NCBI RefSeq assembly: GCF_004348535.1
Contig: NZ_SMJX01000042.1
Span: 1 to 39,918 of the forward strand
Source: Actinomadura sp. KC216
GTDB taxonomy: Bacteria > Actinomycetota > Actinomycetes > Streptosporangiales > Streptosporangiaceae
DNA length: 39,918 bases
Direction of reading: 5' to 3'
The notes beneath the pieces were generated by a model. The model saw nothing but the letters and a program-made list of their open reading frames with translations, searched no databases and was not told the DNA's origin. The position numbers were made by a program, and so were the translations under genes. Below, one piece after another: positions 25,675 through 34,461 of the stretch. Position 1 is the first letter of the stretch. Each line of letters begins with the position of its first letter.

Positions 25675-26298
25675 ATGCCGAGTTCCCGACCGACGCGCCA
25701 GGGCATCATCCGCGCGCAATGCCAGAACATCATCACCACCGCCGTCAACGGTGATGCTCTCGGCGCGTACGAGGCCTTCGCCGTAATGCAGCATCGGCGC
25801 GACTTCCCCGAGATCGGGCCGATCATGGCGGAGGCCTTCATCGAGATCATCCAGCGTTGCTGTCGAGCTCTGGGCGCCGTCACCGACGGCGATGTCCCCG
25901 ACGTCGCCCGTTTCCTGGTCGACGAGCGCAAGAGCATCGCTCGCGCCCGCGAGGCCGTGCCCAGCATGACGGCGCAGACCATGGTGGATGCCCGCCGGAT
26001 CCATCGCGCCAACGCCCGCATCACCCAGGAGATGGTCGAAACCTACGCTACCCAAGGCCAGGACGAGGCCCGCATCCGCTACCAGCAACGAGCCGCGATC
26101 AAGAACGGCGCACAGGACCTGCTGATGATGCTGTGGGGCACGGCGATCAACGCGCAACGGCAGGAGCGAGCGGCCAAGGTCGGGCGGCGAGCGTGGACGG
26201 AGCTAGTGGCCGCACCGCGCCAGCCCGGCCGTCCGGTGCCGCGACGACCGCCGGTTCTGCTCTCCCTGCGAACATGGCGCCCCGGTGAGTCGCGATGA
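25675..26298 (+). CDS. Hypothetical helical protein coupled to STAND NTPase gene
   Basis: 207 residues, not recognised. It is mostly helical: RQGIIRAQCQNIITTAVNGD, YEAFAVMQHRRDFPEIGPIM, EAFIEIIQRCCRALGAVTD, then DARRIHRANARITQEMVETY and a proline-rich basic tail. No signal peptide or membrane segment is seen. GGAG lies about 8 nt before ATG 25675. Its TGA overlaps the ATG of the NB-ARC gene (ATGA), so the two are made together. It may be a partner, regulator or effector of the STAND protein; that is a guess from context only. Confidence 0.65.
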   Translation: MPSSRPTRQGIIRAQCQNIITTAVNGDALGAYEAFAVMQHRRDFPEIGPIMAEAFIEIIQRCCRALGAVTDGDVPDVARFLVDERKSIARAREAVPSMTAQTMVDARRIHRANARITQEMVETYATQGQDEARIRYQQRAAIKNGAQDLLMMLWGTAINAQRQERAAKVGRRAWTELVAAPRQPGRPVPRRPPVLLSLRTWRPGESR

Positions 26299-28539
26299 CC
26301 AGGCCCGGGCATCACAACGACTTCACCGGCGATGTCCACGCCGTAGTACAAGCTGGCACGGTCCACGGCGGGGTGAACCTCACCACGCCCGTGCCGTATC
26401 CGGCCGCGATGCCCGTCCCGGCCCAGCTGCGCGCAGCGCCCGCCTGCTGGGCCGATCGCACCGATGAGCTGGAACTGCTGAACCGGTACGTCCAACCAGG
26501 CGCCCATCCCGACAGCAGCCAGACTCCCTGCACCACCGACCACCACGACACGCCAACGCTGGTGGTGATCACCGGTGCCGGAGGCGTCGGCAAAACCGCC
26601 CTGGCACTGCGGTGGCTGCACCAGCTCCGCCCCCAGTACCGCGACGGCCAACTATTCACCGACCTGCGCGGGTTCTCCGGCACCCGCCCGGCGCACCCCG
26701 GCGAGATTCTGGAACGGTTCCTGCGCGCCCTGGGCATCGGACCCGACCAACTCCCCCTCGCAGTCGACGAGCAGAGCGCCCTGTTTCGATCAGTCACCGC
26801 CGCGCGGCAACTGATCATCCTGCTCGACAACGCCGCATCCGCCGCGCAGGTCCGGCCACTACTGCCCGGCGTGGGCTCCAGCCTGGTCGTGGTGACCACC
26901 CGCCGGACCCTACCCGGACTGCGCGTCGAGGGAGCCCGCTACCTGGACCTTCACCCACTAGAAGAGACCGGCGCCCTACAACTGCTGCACAGCATCGCCG
27001 GCCGACCGCATCACCGACCAGGACGCCGCACGAACCCTGATCGGCCAATGCGGCCGACTGCCGCTCGCGCTGACCGCCTGCGCGGCGCACCTGGCCACCC
27101 ATCCCCACACCTCCATCGCCCGGCTACTCATCCGCCTCGACAACGAACACACCCGTCTGGCCCAACTCCACACCATCCACGACGACCACCACGACCAGGA
27201 AGGCATGGACCCCACCATGAACGACCACGTCTCGGTACCGGCCGCGCTCACCACCACCTACAACGCCCTAACCGACGACGCAGCCAAACGGATGTACCGG
27301 CTGCTCAGCCTCCACCCCGGCCCCGACCTGGACGTCGACCTCGCCGCAGCCGCAGCCGCTCTTGAGCACCCACAGACCGAGCAACTGCTGGAAGCACTTG
27401 CCGACGCGCATCTCCTCCACCAGCACCGGCCGGGTCGGTACCGCTACCACGACCTCACCCGCCAGCACGCCCTGAACACGACCGAGACGACCGACCCCGA
27501 ACCCGACCGGCATGCCGCCTTCGACCGCATCACCACCCGGATGCTGCAGGTCGCGGTCGCCGCCCAGCGGACCATCAACCCCCACCGCTGGTACCTGGGC
27601 CGGTACTTCACCCAGCCGCCCGTCAAGAACTTCTCCGACACCGTCGCGGCACTGGACTGGCAAGAGGCCGAGCGCGACAACCTGCTCGCTCTGCTCCACC
27701 ACGCACACCTCCGCGGCGACTGCACCACCGCGTGGGAGATCGCCGAGGCGATGTGGGGGCTGTTCACCCACCGCAAGCACTACACGCACTTCGAGCAGTT
27801 CCACCGCAGCGGGCTGGCCGCCGCCGAAGACGCCCAGCACGTCCTAGCGCAGGCCCGAATGCTGGAAGGGCTGGCCGCTTACCACAACAACCGCGGCTCC
27901 CACACCGCCGCCATCACCCACGCCCAACGGGCCCTCGACCTAGAACGCCAAGCCGACCACCCGATTGGAGAAGCCTCCGCGCTGGACATGCTCGGCGTAG
28001 CACACATGATCGGCGGCCAGCTCGACCTGGCCGCCCAATCATTCACCCGAGCCCGCGACATCCACCACCAGATCAGCCATCACCGCGGGGTGGCGCTCAT
28101 GACCCGCCACCTAGCCGAGGTCGCCGCCCGGACCGGCGACCACCTTCGCGCCATCGAGCAATACGACGAAGCCGTCAGCTACTTCGCCGCACACCGCGAG
28201 CCCTACCTGCACGCCCGCGCCCTCACCGGCCGAGCCAACAGTCACCTGCACCTTGGCCAACTCGACCACGCCGACACCGACCTACACGCGGCCCTCACCC
28301 TCACCCAGCAAGTCGGCGCCCAGCACGAAACCGCCAATATCCACACGTTCTTGGCCCGTCTCGCCGACCTTCGCGACGACCCCGCCACTCAAACCCACCA
28401 CCTTGGCCAGGCGCTCGACCTCTACCTCAAGCTCGGCGCCCCACAAGCCACCCCAATCGCCGACCAACTCGCCCAACGATCCCCAGAGGTAGATGTAGAT
28501 CCCGGCCGCCCCCCTACCGAGGAGCCCGATAGCCCATAG
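26295..28539 (+). pseudogene. NB-ARC/TPR STAND NTPase with N-terminal RHIM-like motif, interrupted by a frameshift
   Basis: Frame one (from ATG 26295) gives NDFTGDVHAVVQAGTVHGGV (residues 8-27), then an NB-ARC ATPase with TGAGGVGKTALALRWLHQ (P-loop 94-101), LIILLDNAASAAQV (Walker B) and VVVTTRR. At about 26998-27006 (GCCGGCCGACCGC) the homology moves to another frame: removing one C gives AGDRITDQDAARTLIGQCGR and PLALTACAAHLA. The second frame runs to 28539 through a winged-helix-like part (FSDTVAALDWQEAERDNLLA) and about six TPRs (EGLAAYHNNRGSHTAAITHA, GEASALDMLGVAHMIGGQLD and others). Both halves are otherwise intact, so the lesion is recent, a sequencing error or programmed. STAND proteins of this kind are signal-sensing switches, some in cell-death immunity. 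Confidence 0.8.
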
Positions 28540-28692
28540 TCGGCGATCCGAGTGCACCCTTACGGCAAGGGCGACATCCACCCGACCACTGAACCCGGTC
28601 CTCATGCCGTCGCGCCCCTTGCGGCTGAATCCGGGGCACGGCCCCGGTCCAGGGGGATGGCCACCTCACCCCGCCGGGAGGCGTGGGACCTT

Positions 28693-28698
28693 TACGCT
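28693..28698 (+). promoter_or_regulatory. Possible -10 box for leaderless GNAT transcript
   Basis: TACGCT fits the actinobacterial TANNNT -10 pattern and ends 6 nt before ATG 28705, the spacing of leaderless promoters. No good -35 box is seen. No ribosome site precedes that ATG, which supports leaderless translation. Confidence 0.35.
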
Positions 28699-28704
28699 TC
28701 CGGC

Positions 28705-29487
28705 ATGGTCGCCAAGCGCTCCAGTCCGAACCCCAAGAAGGACAAGGCCGCCCGGCGGCGTCGTCCGTCCCGTCCTCCGCTGAGTCCCGCGCGCGGCGGC
28801 ACCGTCCTGACCGCCGCCGGTTTGGCAGAGGGGATGGTGCTGGCGAGCGGAGTACGGATCCGCGCGGCACGGCCGGACGACGTCGAGACCGTGCGCCGCC
28901 TGATCGCGCTGACGGGCAGCGGGGTCAACCTGGACGGTGCGCTTGCCGCTGCGGTGACGGAGGGGAGGCTCAGCGCCGCGGTGATGAAGGGGCTTGCCGA
29001 GGGCCCCGACGCGCTGACGTATGAGATGGCGGTGGCGGCCTCGCCGGAGGGCGAAGGGTCAGTGGAGGAGCTCGTCATTGGGCTGACGTGCGTCCTTGTC
29101 GCTGAACACCCGGGAGTCGGCGTGGTTGGCACGCTGCTGGCCTTGCCGCCAGCGCGGATGCTGTCGAACATCGGCATCCCTGACATGGAGTCGCTGGTCG
29201 GCCTGCTGAAGGTGGTCAAGCTCAAGGCCGTGGCTGTCGATCCCGCCCACCGTGGGGCCAGGATCGCTGCAGCTCTCATCGCCGCCTGCCGCCAGCTCTA
29301 CACCCTGCTCGGCTACCTGCTGCTGTACGGCCAGTTCGAGGTTGGGAGCGGACTGGAGACCTACTACCAGCGGCAGGGCCTCACGGTGCTCAAGGAGGGC
29401 CAGGGCGTCCCGCTGACCATGTTCAGCGTCCCGGCCGCGATCTACACCGAGCCAACAGAACGATTCTTCGCCTGCGACCTCGCCTGA
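28705..29487 (+). CDS. GNAT-like N-acetyltransferase domain protein
   Basis: 260 residues. A very basic start (AKRSSPNPKKDKAARRRRPS) is followed by GVRIRAARPDDVETVRRLIA, a standard GNAT N-terminus. LKAVAVDPAHRGARIAAALI is the acetyl-CoA motif, and YLLLYGQFEVGSGLETYYQR with LTVLKEGQGVP is the C-terminal part. The region between (about 70-160) is longer than usual. ATG 28705 is chosen because a TANNNT box ends just before it; the frame stays open to 28552 and ATG 28657 is an alternative. Substrate unknown. It is not obviously linked to the neighbours. Confidence 0.7.
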   Translation: MVAKRSSPNPKKDKAARRRRPSRPPLSPARGGTVLTAAGLAEGMVLASGVRIRAARPDDVETVRRLIALTGSGVNLDGALAAAVTEGRLSAAVMKGLAEGPDALTYEMAVAASPEGEGSVEELVIGLTCVLVAEHPGVGVVGTLLALPPARMLSNIGIPDMESLVGLLKVVKLKAVAVDPAHRGARIAAALIAACRQLYTLLGYLLLYGQFEVGSGLETYYQRQGLTVLKEGQGVPLTMFSVPAAIYTEPTERFFACDLA

Positions 29488-29573
29488 CTGATCTGGAGGA
29501 GGAACCGCCTGCGCGCCGTGGCCGTCATAGAATCCCGAACACGCTTGACGGGTTGAAGGAGTTCGATCCCCCA

Positions 29574-29816
29574 ATGTCCACCGCTGACCGCCGTGGCGGT
29601 CGTGTCGATCGCGAGCGGCTCGGGCGCGTTGTCACCGTGCTGAGCTCGGTTTGCGCTGCGGTGTTTGGCGCGGCCGCCGGATACGCGGACTCCCCGGATC
29701 TCCGGGCGGGCCTGGTGACGCTAGTGGCTTTGAGCGCGGCAGGGGCCGCGCTCCCTCTCAAAAAAGTCTCTAATGTCCGTTTCCCCCAGCGACCCGACGC
29801 GATGCGTGCTGGATAG
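29574..29816 (+). CDS. Small two-helix membrane protein
   Basis: 80 residues: a basic start (STADRRGGRVDRERLGR), then two hydrophobic segments, VVTVLSSVCAAVFGAAAGYA and AGLVTLVALSAAGAALPL, separated by SPDLR, and a basic tail. It is probably an inner membrane protein; no family is recognised. GAAGGAG lies 12 nt before ATG 29574, somewhat far, and a TTG at 29553 is the alternative start. TAGAAT at 29528-29533 is a good -10 match without a clear -35. Confidence 0.5.
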   Translation: MSTADRRGGRVDRERLGRVVTVLSSVCAAVFGAAAGYADSPDLRAGLVTLVALSAAGAALPLKKVSNVRFPQRPDAMRAG

Positions 29817-29890
29817 TCGGTTCATACCCGATCACCCTTTTTGGATGATTCTGTGCGATTTGATCGGGATTAGGTGGCTGGATGGCCGGG

Positions 29891-29919
29891 GCCCCTGCCC
29901 GGCGGGGCTGGGCAGGGGC
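29891..29919 (+). terminator. Stem-loop, possible terminator
   Basis: GCCCCTGCCC (29891-29900) pairs perfectly with GGGCAGGGGC (29910-29919) around a 9-nt loop, 75 nt after the small membrane protein gene. No T-run follows, as is usual for actinomycete hairpin terminators. Confidence 0.45.
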
Positions 29920-30042
29920 TGAGGGTCTCAGTCGATCTCGTGGGCGGCGAGCTCCGCCAAGCGAAAGATCCTCTTGACCTTCATGCGGTCGCGGTGGAGA
30001 GCCGGTGGGCGTGTGCAGTCTGCACAAAGGGTGGAGGGTGTA

Positions 30043-30302
30043 GTGGCCCTGGCGTTCATCGGCGGGGACGCCGATAGCGTTGATGGCAATCTCCTGCGGT
30101 CGCGGTGGACATCGAGCGTGGTGAGATCGTCCTGCAGCTGCGGAAGGCCGAAACGGCCGTCGAGCTCGGTGGGGTGTTCGGTGGTCTTCCCGAGCATGAG
30201 ACGCGAGGCCGTCTTCCTGCGCGGATGATCCCGCGGCTGCGGGCCGCACTTGATCGACTGGAGGAACTGGACAGCGCACACGCTCCCGCTGCCGACGCCT
30301 GA
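30043..30302 (+). pseudogene. Remnant of small conserved protein of an XRE/DUF6879-type module
   Basis: GTG 30043 (GGAGGG 4 nt upstream) opens a frame reading ALAFIGGDADSVDGN. After one apparently missing base at about 30090 the next frame gives PAVAVDIERGEIVLQLRK and then LPARMIPRLRAALDRLEEL to the TGA at 30300-30302. Together they match the layout of a roughly 90-100 residue actinomycete protein (FIGxDPxSxDGxCPAVxVDxExGxxxLQ ... VRVPARM) that I recall next to XRE and DUF6879 genes. The single -1 shift makes it non-functional as it stands. The partner gene follows at once. Confidence 0.6.
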
Positions 30303-30306
30303 GGGC

Positions 30307-30784
30307 TGGGTCGAGCTCTTCGCTGGTGCCGACCAGGTTTTGCGTCATCTGAAGCTGCGGGACCGGTATGCGGTCGATACGGAGGACGAGCGGTAGCTCA
30401 GGTGGCGGGAGACGGCCATTACCCGGTGGTGGAGAAACGCGTTCTGGGCGGCGGCCGGGTCGGCGGTGCGGCGGGGAGTGGTGATGGAGCGGGCGAGGGT
30501 GGTGTCGCGGCCGGTGTCGGAGTACATCATGTTCGAGCACGCGGTGACGGTGCAGACCCTGAAGTTCGGTGAGCGGGTGCGGTGGATGTGGCGGTCGGAC
30601 GCTCCTGCCCGGCAACGATTCCTGGCTGGTCGACGACCGCAGGGTGATGTTCAACCTGTTCGATGGGGACGGCCGACCCACGGCCGTGCAGCTGGCCGAG
30701 GAACGGCGTGCGGTGCAGGCGTGCGCGGGGGCATTCGCCGCGCTGTGGGAACGTGGCGTCGATCACGCCGATTTCGTGATCTGA
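30307..30784 (+). pseudogene. Remnant of DUF6879 family protein
   Basis: The reading WVELFAGADQVLRHLKLRDR then YAVDTEDER, a TAG at 30394-30396, then RARVVSRPVSEYIMFEHAVT in the same frame, and after a frameshift near 30600 LLPGNDSWLVDDRRVMFNLF, QACAGAFAALWERGVDHADF. This order is that of DUF6879 proteins (RVRVVSxPxxDYxRFE, LPxxDFWLFDxxxVxxxxF). One stop and one frameshift are required, so it is broken. DUF6879 genes usually travel with an XRE regulator gene, and here both neighbours are also damaged. Confidence 0.7.
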
Positions 30785-30804
30785 CCCGTGTCCTTGCCGG
30801 TGTG

Positions 30805-31140
30805 ATGCCCAGTTCTCCGTCCTCGTCTGCTGATGCTGCGAGGAAGGCTCTAGGTAACGAACTGCGTAGGATCCGGCTGGCCACGGGCCTGTCCGCGGTG
30901 GCGTTGGCGCAGGCGACAGATGCAGTGTGCAGCAGGGCATGACATCGCACGAAGGTCTCCAAACTCGAGCACGGCGTTACAGCCCTGACGCCGGAGGACA
31001 TCCGGGTCTGGTGTCAGATTTGCGGTGTGCCCGAGCGAGCTGAAGGGCTGATCGGGCAGCGCAACGCGGTGCCCACCCGAGTGCGGGTGCGGGCGAGACC
31101 TCGGGTCAGGGCGATGCTAGAAAGCGGCGTCCGCACCGAT
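30805..31140 (+). pseudogene. Remnant of XRE helix-turn-helix regulator
   Basis: From ATG 30805 the frame gives ALGNELRRIRLATGLSAVAL, AQATDAVCSRA, then TGA at 30940-30942. In the same frame it continues VSKLEHGVTALTPEDIRVWC and CGVPERAEGLIGQRNAV, which is the second half of an XRE domain (VSKxExG...TPxDIxxWCxxCG). Similarity ends near 31110 and the ligand domain normally present (DUF5753 type, about 180 residues) is missing. The gene therefore has both a stop and a truncation. The 31141-31356 stretch holds nothing else that I recognise. Confidence 0.65.
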
Positions 31141-31356
31141 CCGGTTCGCCGGAGCTCATTGCGTCATCGCCAAGAGCGGACTCTCGACGTTCCGCCGCCG
31201 GCCGGTACACCTATCGGATCAAGTCTGCCAGTGGGTTCAGCACACCTCGATAGTCCAGCGTGGCTATCACACCATTTAGCGGATCCACACTCGAGAACCG
31301 AGCAGAGTCCGCACTTGATGCTGCAAAAATCAAGTGAGACTCGCCGGTGTGTCCTC

Positions 31357-33390
31357 CTACTCTTTCGTTTCCAGCGGCGCTTTCGCGTTGCGCTCCGTCG
31401 GGGGCGTAATGAAGGGATGCTCTGACAGCGTCTTGTGGACCTCGTGGCGCCATCCATCCTTGAGATCGCCAACCTGCAGGAACAGGTCGGCGACGACGCT
31501 GAGAAACCGTCGTTCGTCAGTTAGCGGGATGTCTGGAGCGGGATGCGGCCGGTGCTGCTTGACGACCGACGGTCCGGCCGGAACGAGGTCGAGTATGAGG
31601 TCGAGGGTGCAGGCCCGTACGCCGCGCTTTGCGTGGTCGGTTTCGTTTTCACTGTGCACCATCTCGCAGCCCACGGCGCGCAGGCCGGCGCTTTGCAGCG
31701 CGCCAAAGACGGCGGCCCAGGCGCGTGGGCTTCGGTTGGCGTAGCTGAAGATGAGGTGTCCGTCCGGTCGAAGTGTCCGGCGAGCCTCTTTGAAGATGCG
31801 GCCGAGCAGTGCCTCGTAGGCACCGTCGTCAACGAGTTGGCCGGTGGCGCTGTTGACCACGGCTTCGCCGGTGAGTGTCTCGTTGGTGAGTTTCTCGTTC
31901 GCGAGGCGAGCCCATGCGCGCAAAGGGCCGGACAGTTCTGCGTACTGGACATCGTCGTGATACGGCGGATCGGTCAGCACCAGATGAACCGAGTCCGATG
32001 GCAGGACCATCTGCTCGCTGCTGCCCTCGACAACCCGAACGTCCCACGCGTTCATGGCCTCGACCGGTGTGTTGCTAATGAGGGGGCCTTGGACGTGCAA
32101 CTCACGGCCGGTTTTCTCATGGAGCCAGGCCGCGGATTTGACGAGTTGGTTGAGGCGTCGCAGGACGGTTCCGCGGCCGCGGCCAACGCCGCCCCAGACG
32201 TTGGGCTCGACGGCGAGGGTCGTGAGGTTGAATCGATGGCCTGCCATCGATTCAAAGCTCTTGAGGTAGAACCGGTCCCATCGCGATAGGTGCCCGGCCA
32301 TTTCTGCGCTGCCGACGACGGCCAGTTCTGTCGCACGCACGACTGCGGGATCATTGGAGCAACTGCCTGCCAGTTTGAGCATTCGCTCCAGCATGTGTCG
32401 CTGCCGGTCCGGGTACAGGTCCTGCCAGCGCCGGAAACCGTGACGGATGAGCACGCTTGTTTCTTGGCCGGGCGGAACTGGTCCCAGATCCTGAACCGGC
32501 CTCCACTCACCCGAGTCAGCCTTCTCCCGTTCGGCGTCGGTCGGAATGTCGACTTCACGGGCGGTGCGGCTGGATCGATCGACGAGGATGATTTCCCATC
32601 GCCAGGTCTTAGCGCGATCGGCGAGGCGGTCTGCCTTACCGCATTCGCAGGTGATCGTTCGCTTCGGCGTGTAGGTGGCTGTCGGCTCGACGAGGACGTG
32701 GCAAGTCGGACAGCGTCGACGTTTGTCGGACTTGGCCGAGAAGAGATGGCCACGCCGACATGCCATCCACGCGTCGGGATTTCGGCTCTCTTTGCGGACA
32801 CGCAGGGAAACGAGCGCGTGGGGGAACATGCGCGCCCGCCTGCCGCAACCGGTGCATTCGCCCGTTGCCACCCGGATCGTGTGGGAGACGACTCCTCTGG
32901 TGCCATCGGTGAGGGTTGTCCCGTAGGCGGCTTCGACCTCGGTGTGGACCCACTGCTCAATCGTCGACGCCGCCTCGCGAAGTTTCTCCGGCGCGGGTAG
33001 ACCGAGCATTGCTGTGAGTCCGGCGGCCGGCCAGGGGTTGAGGTCCTGAGCGTAAACCTGATGACCTCTCGCGACGGCTGCCAGCGGGATCACACCACCG
33101 CCAGCGAACATGTCAGCCACGAGGAGCCGGCCAGGCATCATGTCGTTGAACGCCTCGATGACCGCACCATTGACAGCGCTGGTCCGCCGGGCCCACCAGC
33201 GATAGGTACTGACCGGGGGAAGATGGATTTCCCGGTTGCGGCTTTCGGCTCGCGCTTCCGTACTGACCTTCAGGTAGTCGAGCCCGCCGAGAGGGCTGCG
33301 AAGTGGTTCATGCTCCGGCGAGGACGGGACCGACGTTGGCGGGTCGGTCGTTGGGGCCGTCATCGCGGTCATTGTCCTATGTTCGCTCAT
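31357..33390 (-). CDS. DUF1156-type DNA methylase (adenine-specific methylase family, COG1743-like)
   Basis: 677 residues. The N-terminus has PPVSTYRWWARRTSAVNGAV and LLVADMFAGGGVIPLAAVAR (motif I, SAM binding, FxGxG at 95-99). TDPPYHDDVQYAELSGPLRA (D474-P-P-Y477) is the catalytic motif IV of amino-DNA methyltransferases. Between them lie zinc-ribbon-like cysteine clusters (CTGCGRRARMFPH, CRRGH, CPTCH, CECGK). This is the DUF1156 family layout. ATG 33390, 33372 and 33363 are all possible starts; AGGA 11 nt before 33363 favours that one. The gene is the last of a five-gene minus-strand operon, 102 nt after the DUF3883 gene. It would be the modification part of a restriction-like system. Confidence 0.8.
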   Translation of the reverse strand: MSEHRTMTAMTAPTTDPPTSVPSSPEHEPLRSPLGGLDYLKVSTEARAESRNREIHLPPVSTYRWWARRTSAVNGAVIEAFNDMMPGRLLVADMFAGGGVIPLAAVARGHQVYAQDLNPWPAAGLTAMLGLPAPEKLREAASTIEQWVHTEVEAAYGTTLTDGTRGVVSHTIRVATGECTGCGRRARMFPHALVSLRVRKESRNPDAWMACRRGHLFSAKSDKRRRCPTCHVLVEPTATYTPKRTITCECGKADRLADRAKTWRWEIILVDRSSRTAREVDIPTDAEREKADSGEWRPVQDLGPVPPGQETSVLIRHGFRRWQDLYPDRQRHMLERMLKLAGSCSNDPAVVRATELAVVGSAEMAGHLSRWDRFYLKSFESMAGHRFNLTTLAVEPNVWGGVGRGRGTVLRRLNQLVKSAAWLHEKTGRELHVQGPLISNTPVEAMNAWDVRVVEGSSEQMVLPSDSVHLVLTDPPYHDDVQYAELSGPLRAWARLANEKLTNETLTGEAVVNSATGQLVDDGAYEALLGRIFKEARRTLRPDGHLIFSYANRSPRAWAAVFGALQSAGLRAVGCEMVHSENETDHAKRGVRACTLDLILDLVPAGPSVVKQHRPHPAPDIPLTDERRFLSVVADLFLQVGDLKDGWRHEVHKTLSEHPFITPPTERNAKAPLETKE

Positions 33391-33492
33391 TCAACCGTCA
33401 GTGCGCGTGTTTCACATACGTGCAGGTGCAGGAACGCGTGTCGTGTACCCGGACAACCGATCATGTTACAGCGCTGTTTGCCCGATCGGGAG

Positions 33493-34455
33493 TCAACGGC
33501 CTGCTGGTTCAGCCGGTTCATTCGGTTTTCTCAGCGGCAGACCAGGCCGCAGACATTGGGCACTGATCGTGATCCGACATGACGCCCAGCGGCCTCGAAG
33601 CTGGCCTCCGTCTACAGGCGGGTCTGCGGGAAGTGCCGCGGCGAAGTCGCTGTGGGTGAGCCATCCGGCGACCCGCATGACCGGTTCACGGATGGTGGGA
33701 TCATGGTCCCGCCGGGTGACCACCAGCGACCAGCGCGGATCACATTGGGCGACAGTGGCCTCGTTCCGGCTGATGAAGAACTCGACCCAGCCTGGTGGTG
33801 CCGAGGTCGCCTTGACCTCGAGCCGGTGACGTTGGCCAGCGGCGTCGGGACTGGCGATGTCGTAGCCCAACGTGTCGTCGATCAAGCTGACCTGGGCTAC
33901 ATCGGGGAGCATGTGCTTCATGCCCGCGTTGCGCAGATGGGTCCGGCATGCCTCGAGTACCGCCTGCTCACCTTCGTCCCCGAACTCCTGCAACACTTGA
34001 AGATCAACCTCCCGGGCTGCGGCAAGCAGCAACGCGTCGCGTTCACGCACATCCTCGAAGGTCGAGGCAAGCGCCATGGCGACGTCGTACGGCACGAGTT
34101 CCCAGCGGACCTCGTCGGTTGTCGCCATCTGAGCCAGCCACGCCTCGCGCTGGTCAGTCAGAATCTTGAAAAGTAGAGCCTCTACAAACGTGTCCACCGG
34201 CAGCCGGGCCATGGCCAACAGATCATCGGCAGGGATGACGAGGTGTCCCTGAGTTGTTAGCAAGCCCGCGCGGGCGAGCAAGCGTTCACCCTCGGCGAGA
34301 CTGCGGTGGTCGTGCAGTGCGCCCGTTGCGAGGCTCCGGTAGCTCCTGTCAAGGGCGTGCCGGGGCTCGCCGTCCCGTTTGAGTAGCCGCGCGACATAGA
34401 AGGCCGCCTGGAGATGACGGTGACTCGGATGGACTGGTAGCGGCTCGGGCGGCAC
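33493..34455 (-). CDS. DUF3883 domain protein, putative PD-(D/E)xK nuclease
   Basis: 320 residues. The C-terminal half has the DUF3883 pattern: EQAVLEACRTHLRNAGMK, VSLIDDTLGYDIASPD (GYD at 197-199), HRLEVKATSAPPGWVEFFIS (EVK at 213-215) and RNEATVAQCDPRWSLVV. The D...ExK arrangement is that of restriction-endonuclease-fold enzymes. The first 150 residues are helical and winged-helix-like (HRSLAEGERLLARAGLLTTQ). The start is a GTG at 34455, 6 nt after the helicase stop. DUF3883 occurs in many defence proteins, and here it is the best candidate for the cutting subunit. Confidence 0.8.
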   Translation of the reverse strand: MPPEPLPVHPSHRHLQAAFYVARLLKRDGEPRHALDRSYRSLATGALHDHRSLAEGERLLARAGLLTTQGHLVIPADDLLAMARLPVDTFVEALLFKILTDQREAWLAQMATTDEVRWELVPYDVAMALASTFEDVRERDALLLAAAREVDLQVLQEFGDEGEQAVLEACRTHLRNAGMKHMLPDVAQVSLIDDTLGYDIASPDAAGQRHRLEVKATSAPPGWVEFFISRNEATVAQCDPRWSLVVTRRDHDPTIREPVMRVAGWLTHSDFAAALPADPPVDGGQLRGRWASCRITISAQCLRPGLPLRKPNEPAEPAGR

Positions 34456-34461
34456 CGTTGC

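Noticed and set aside
29827..29868. Inverted repeat CCCGATCA / TGATCGGG with a 26-nt loop
   Set aside because: Only 8 bp arms with a long loop; likely chance.
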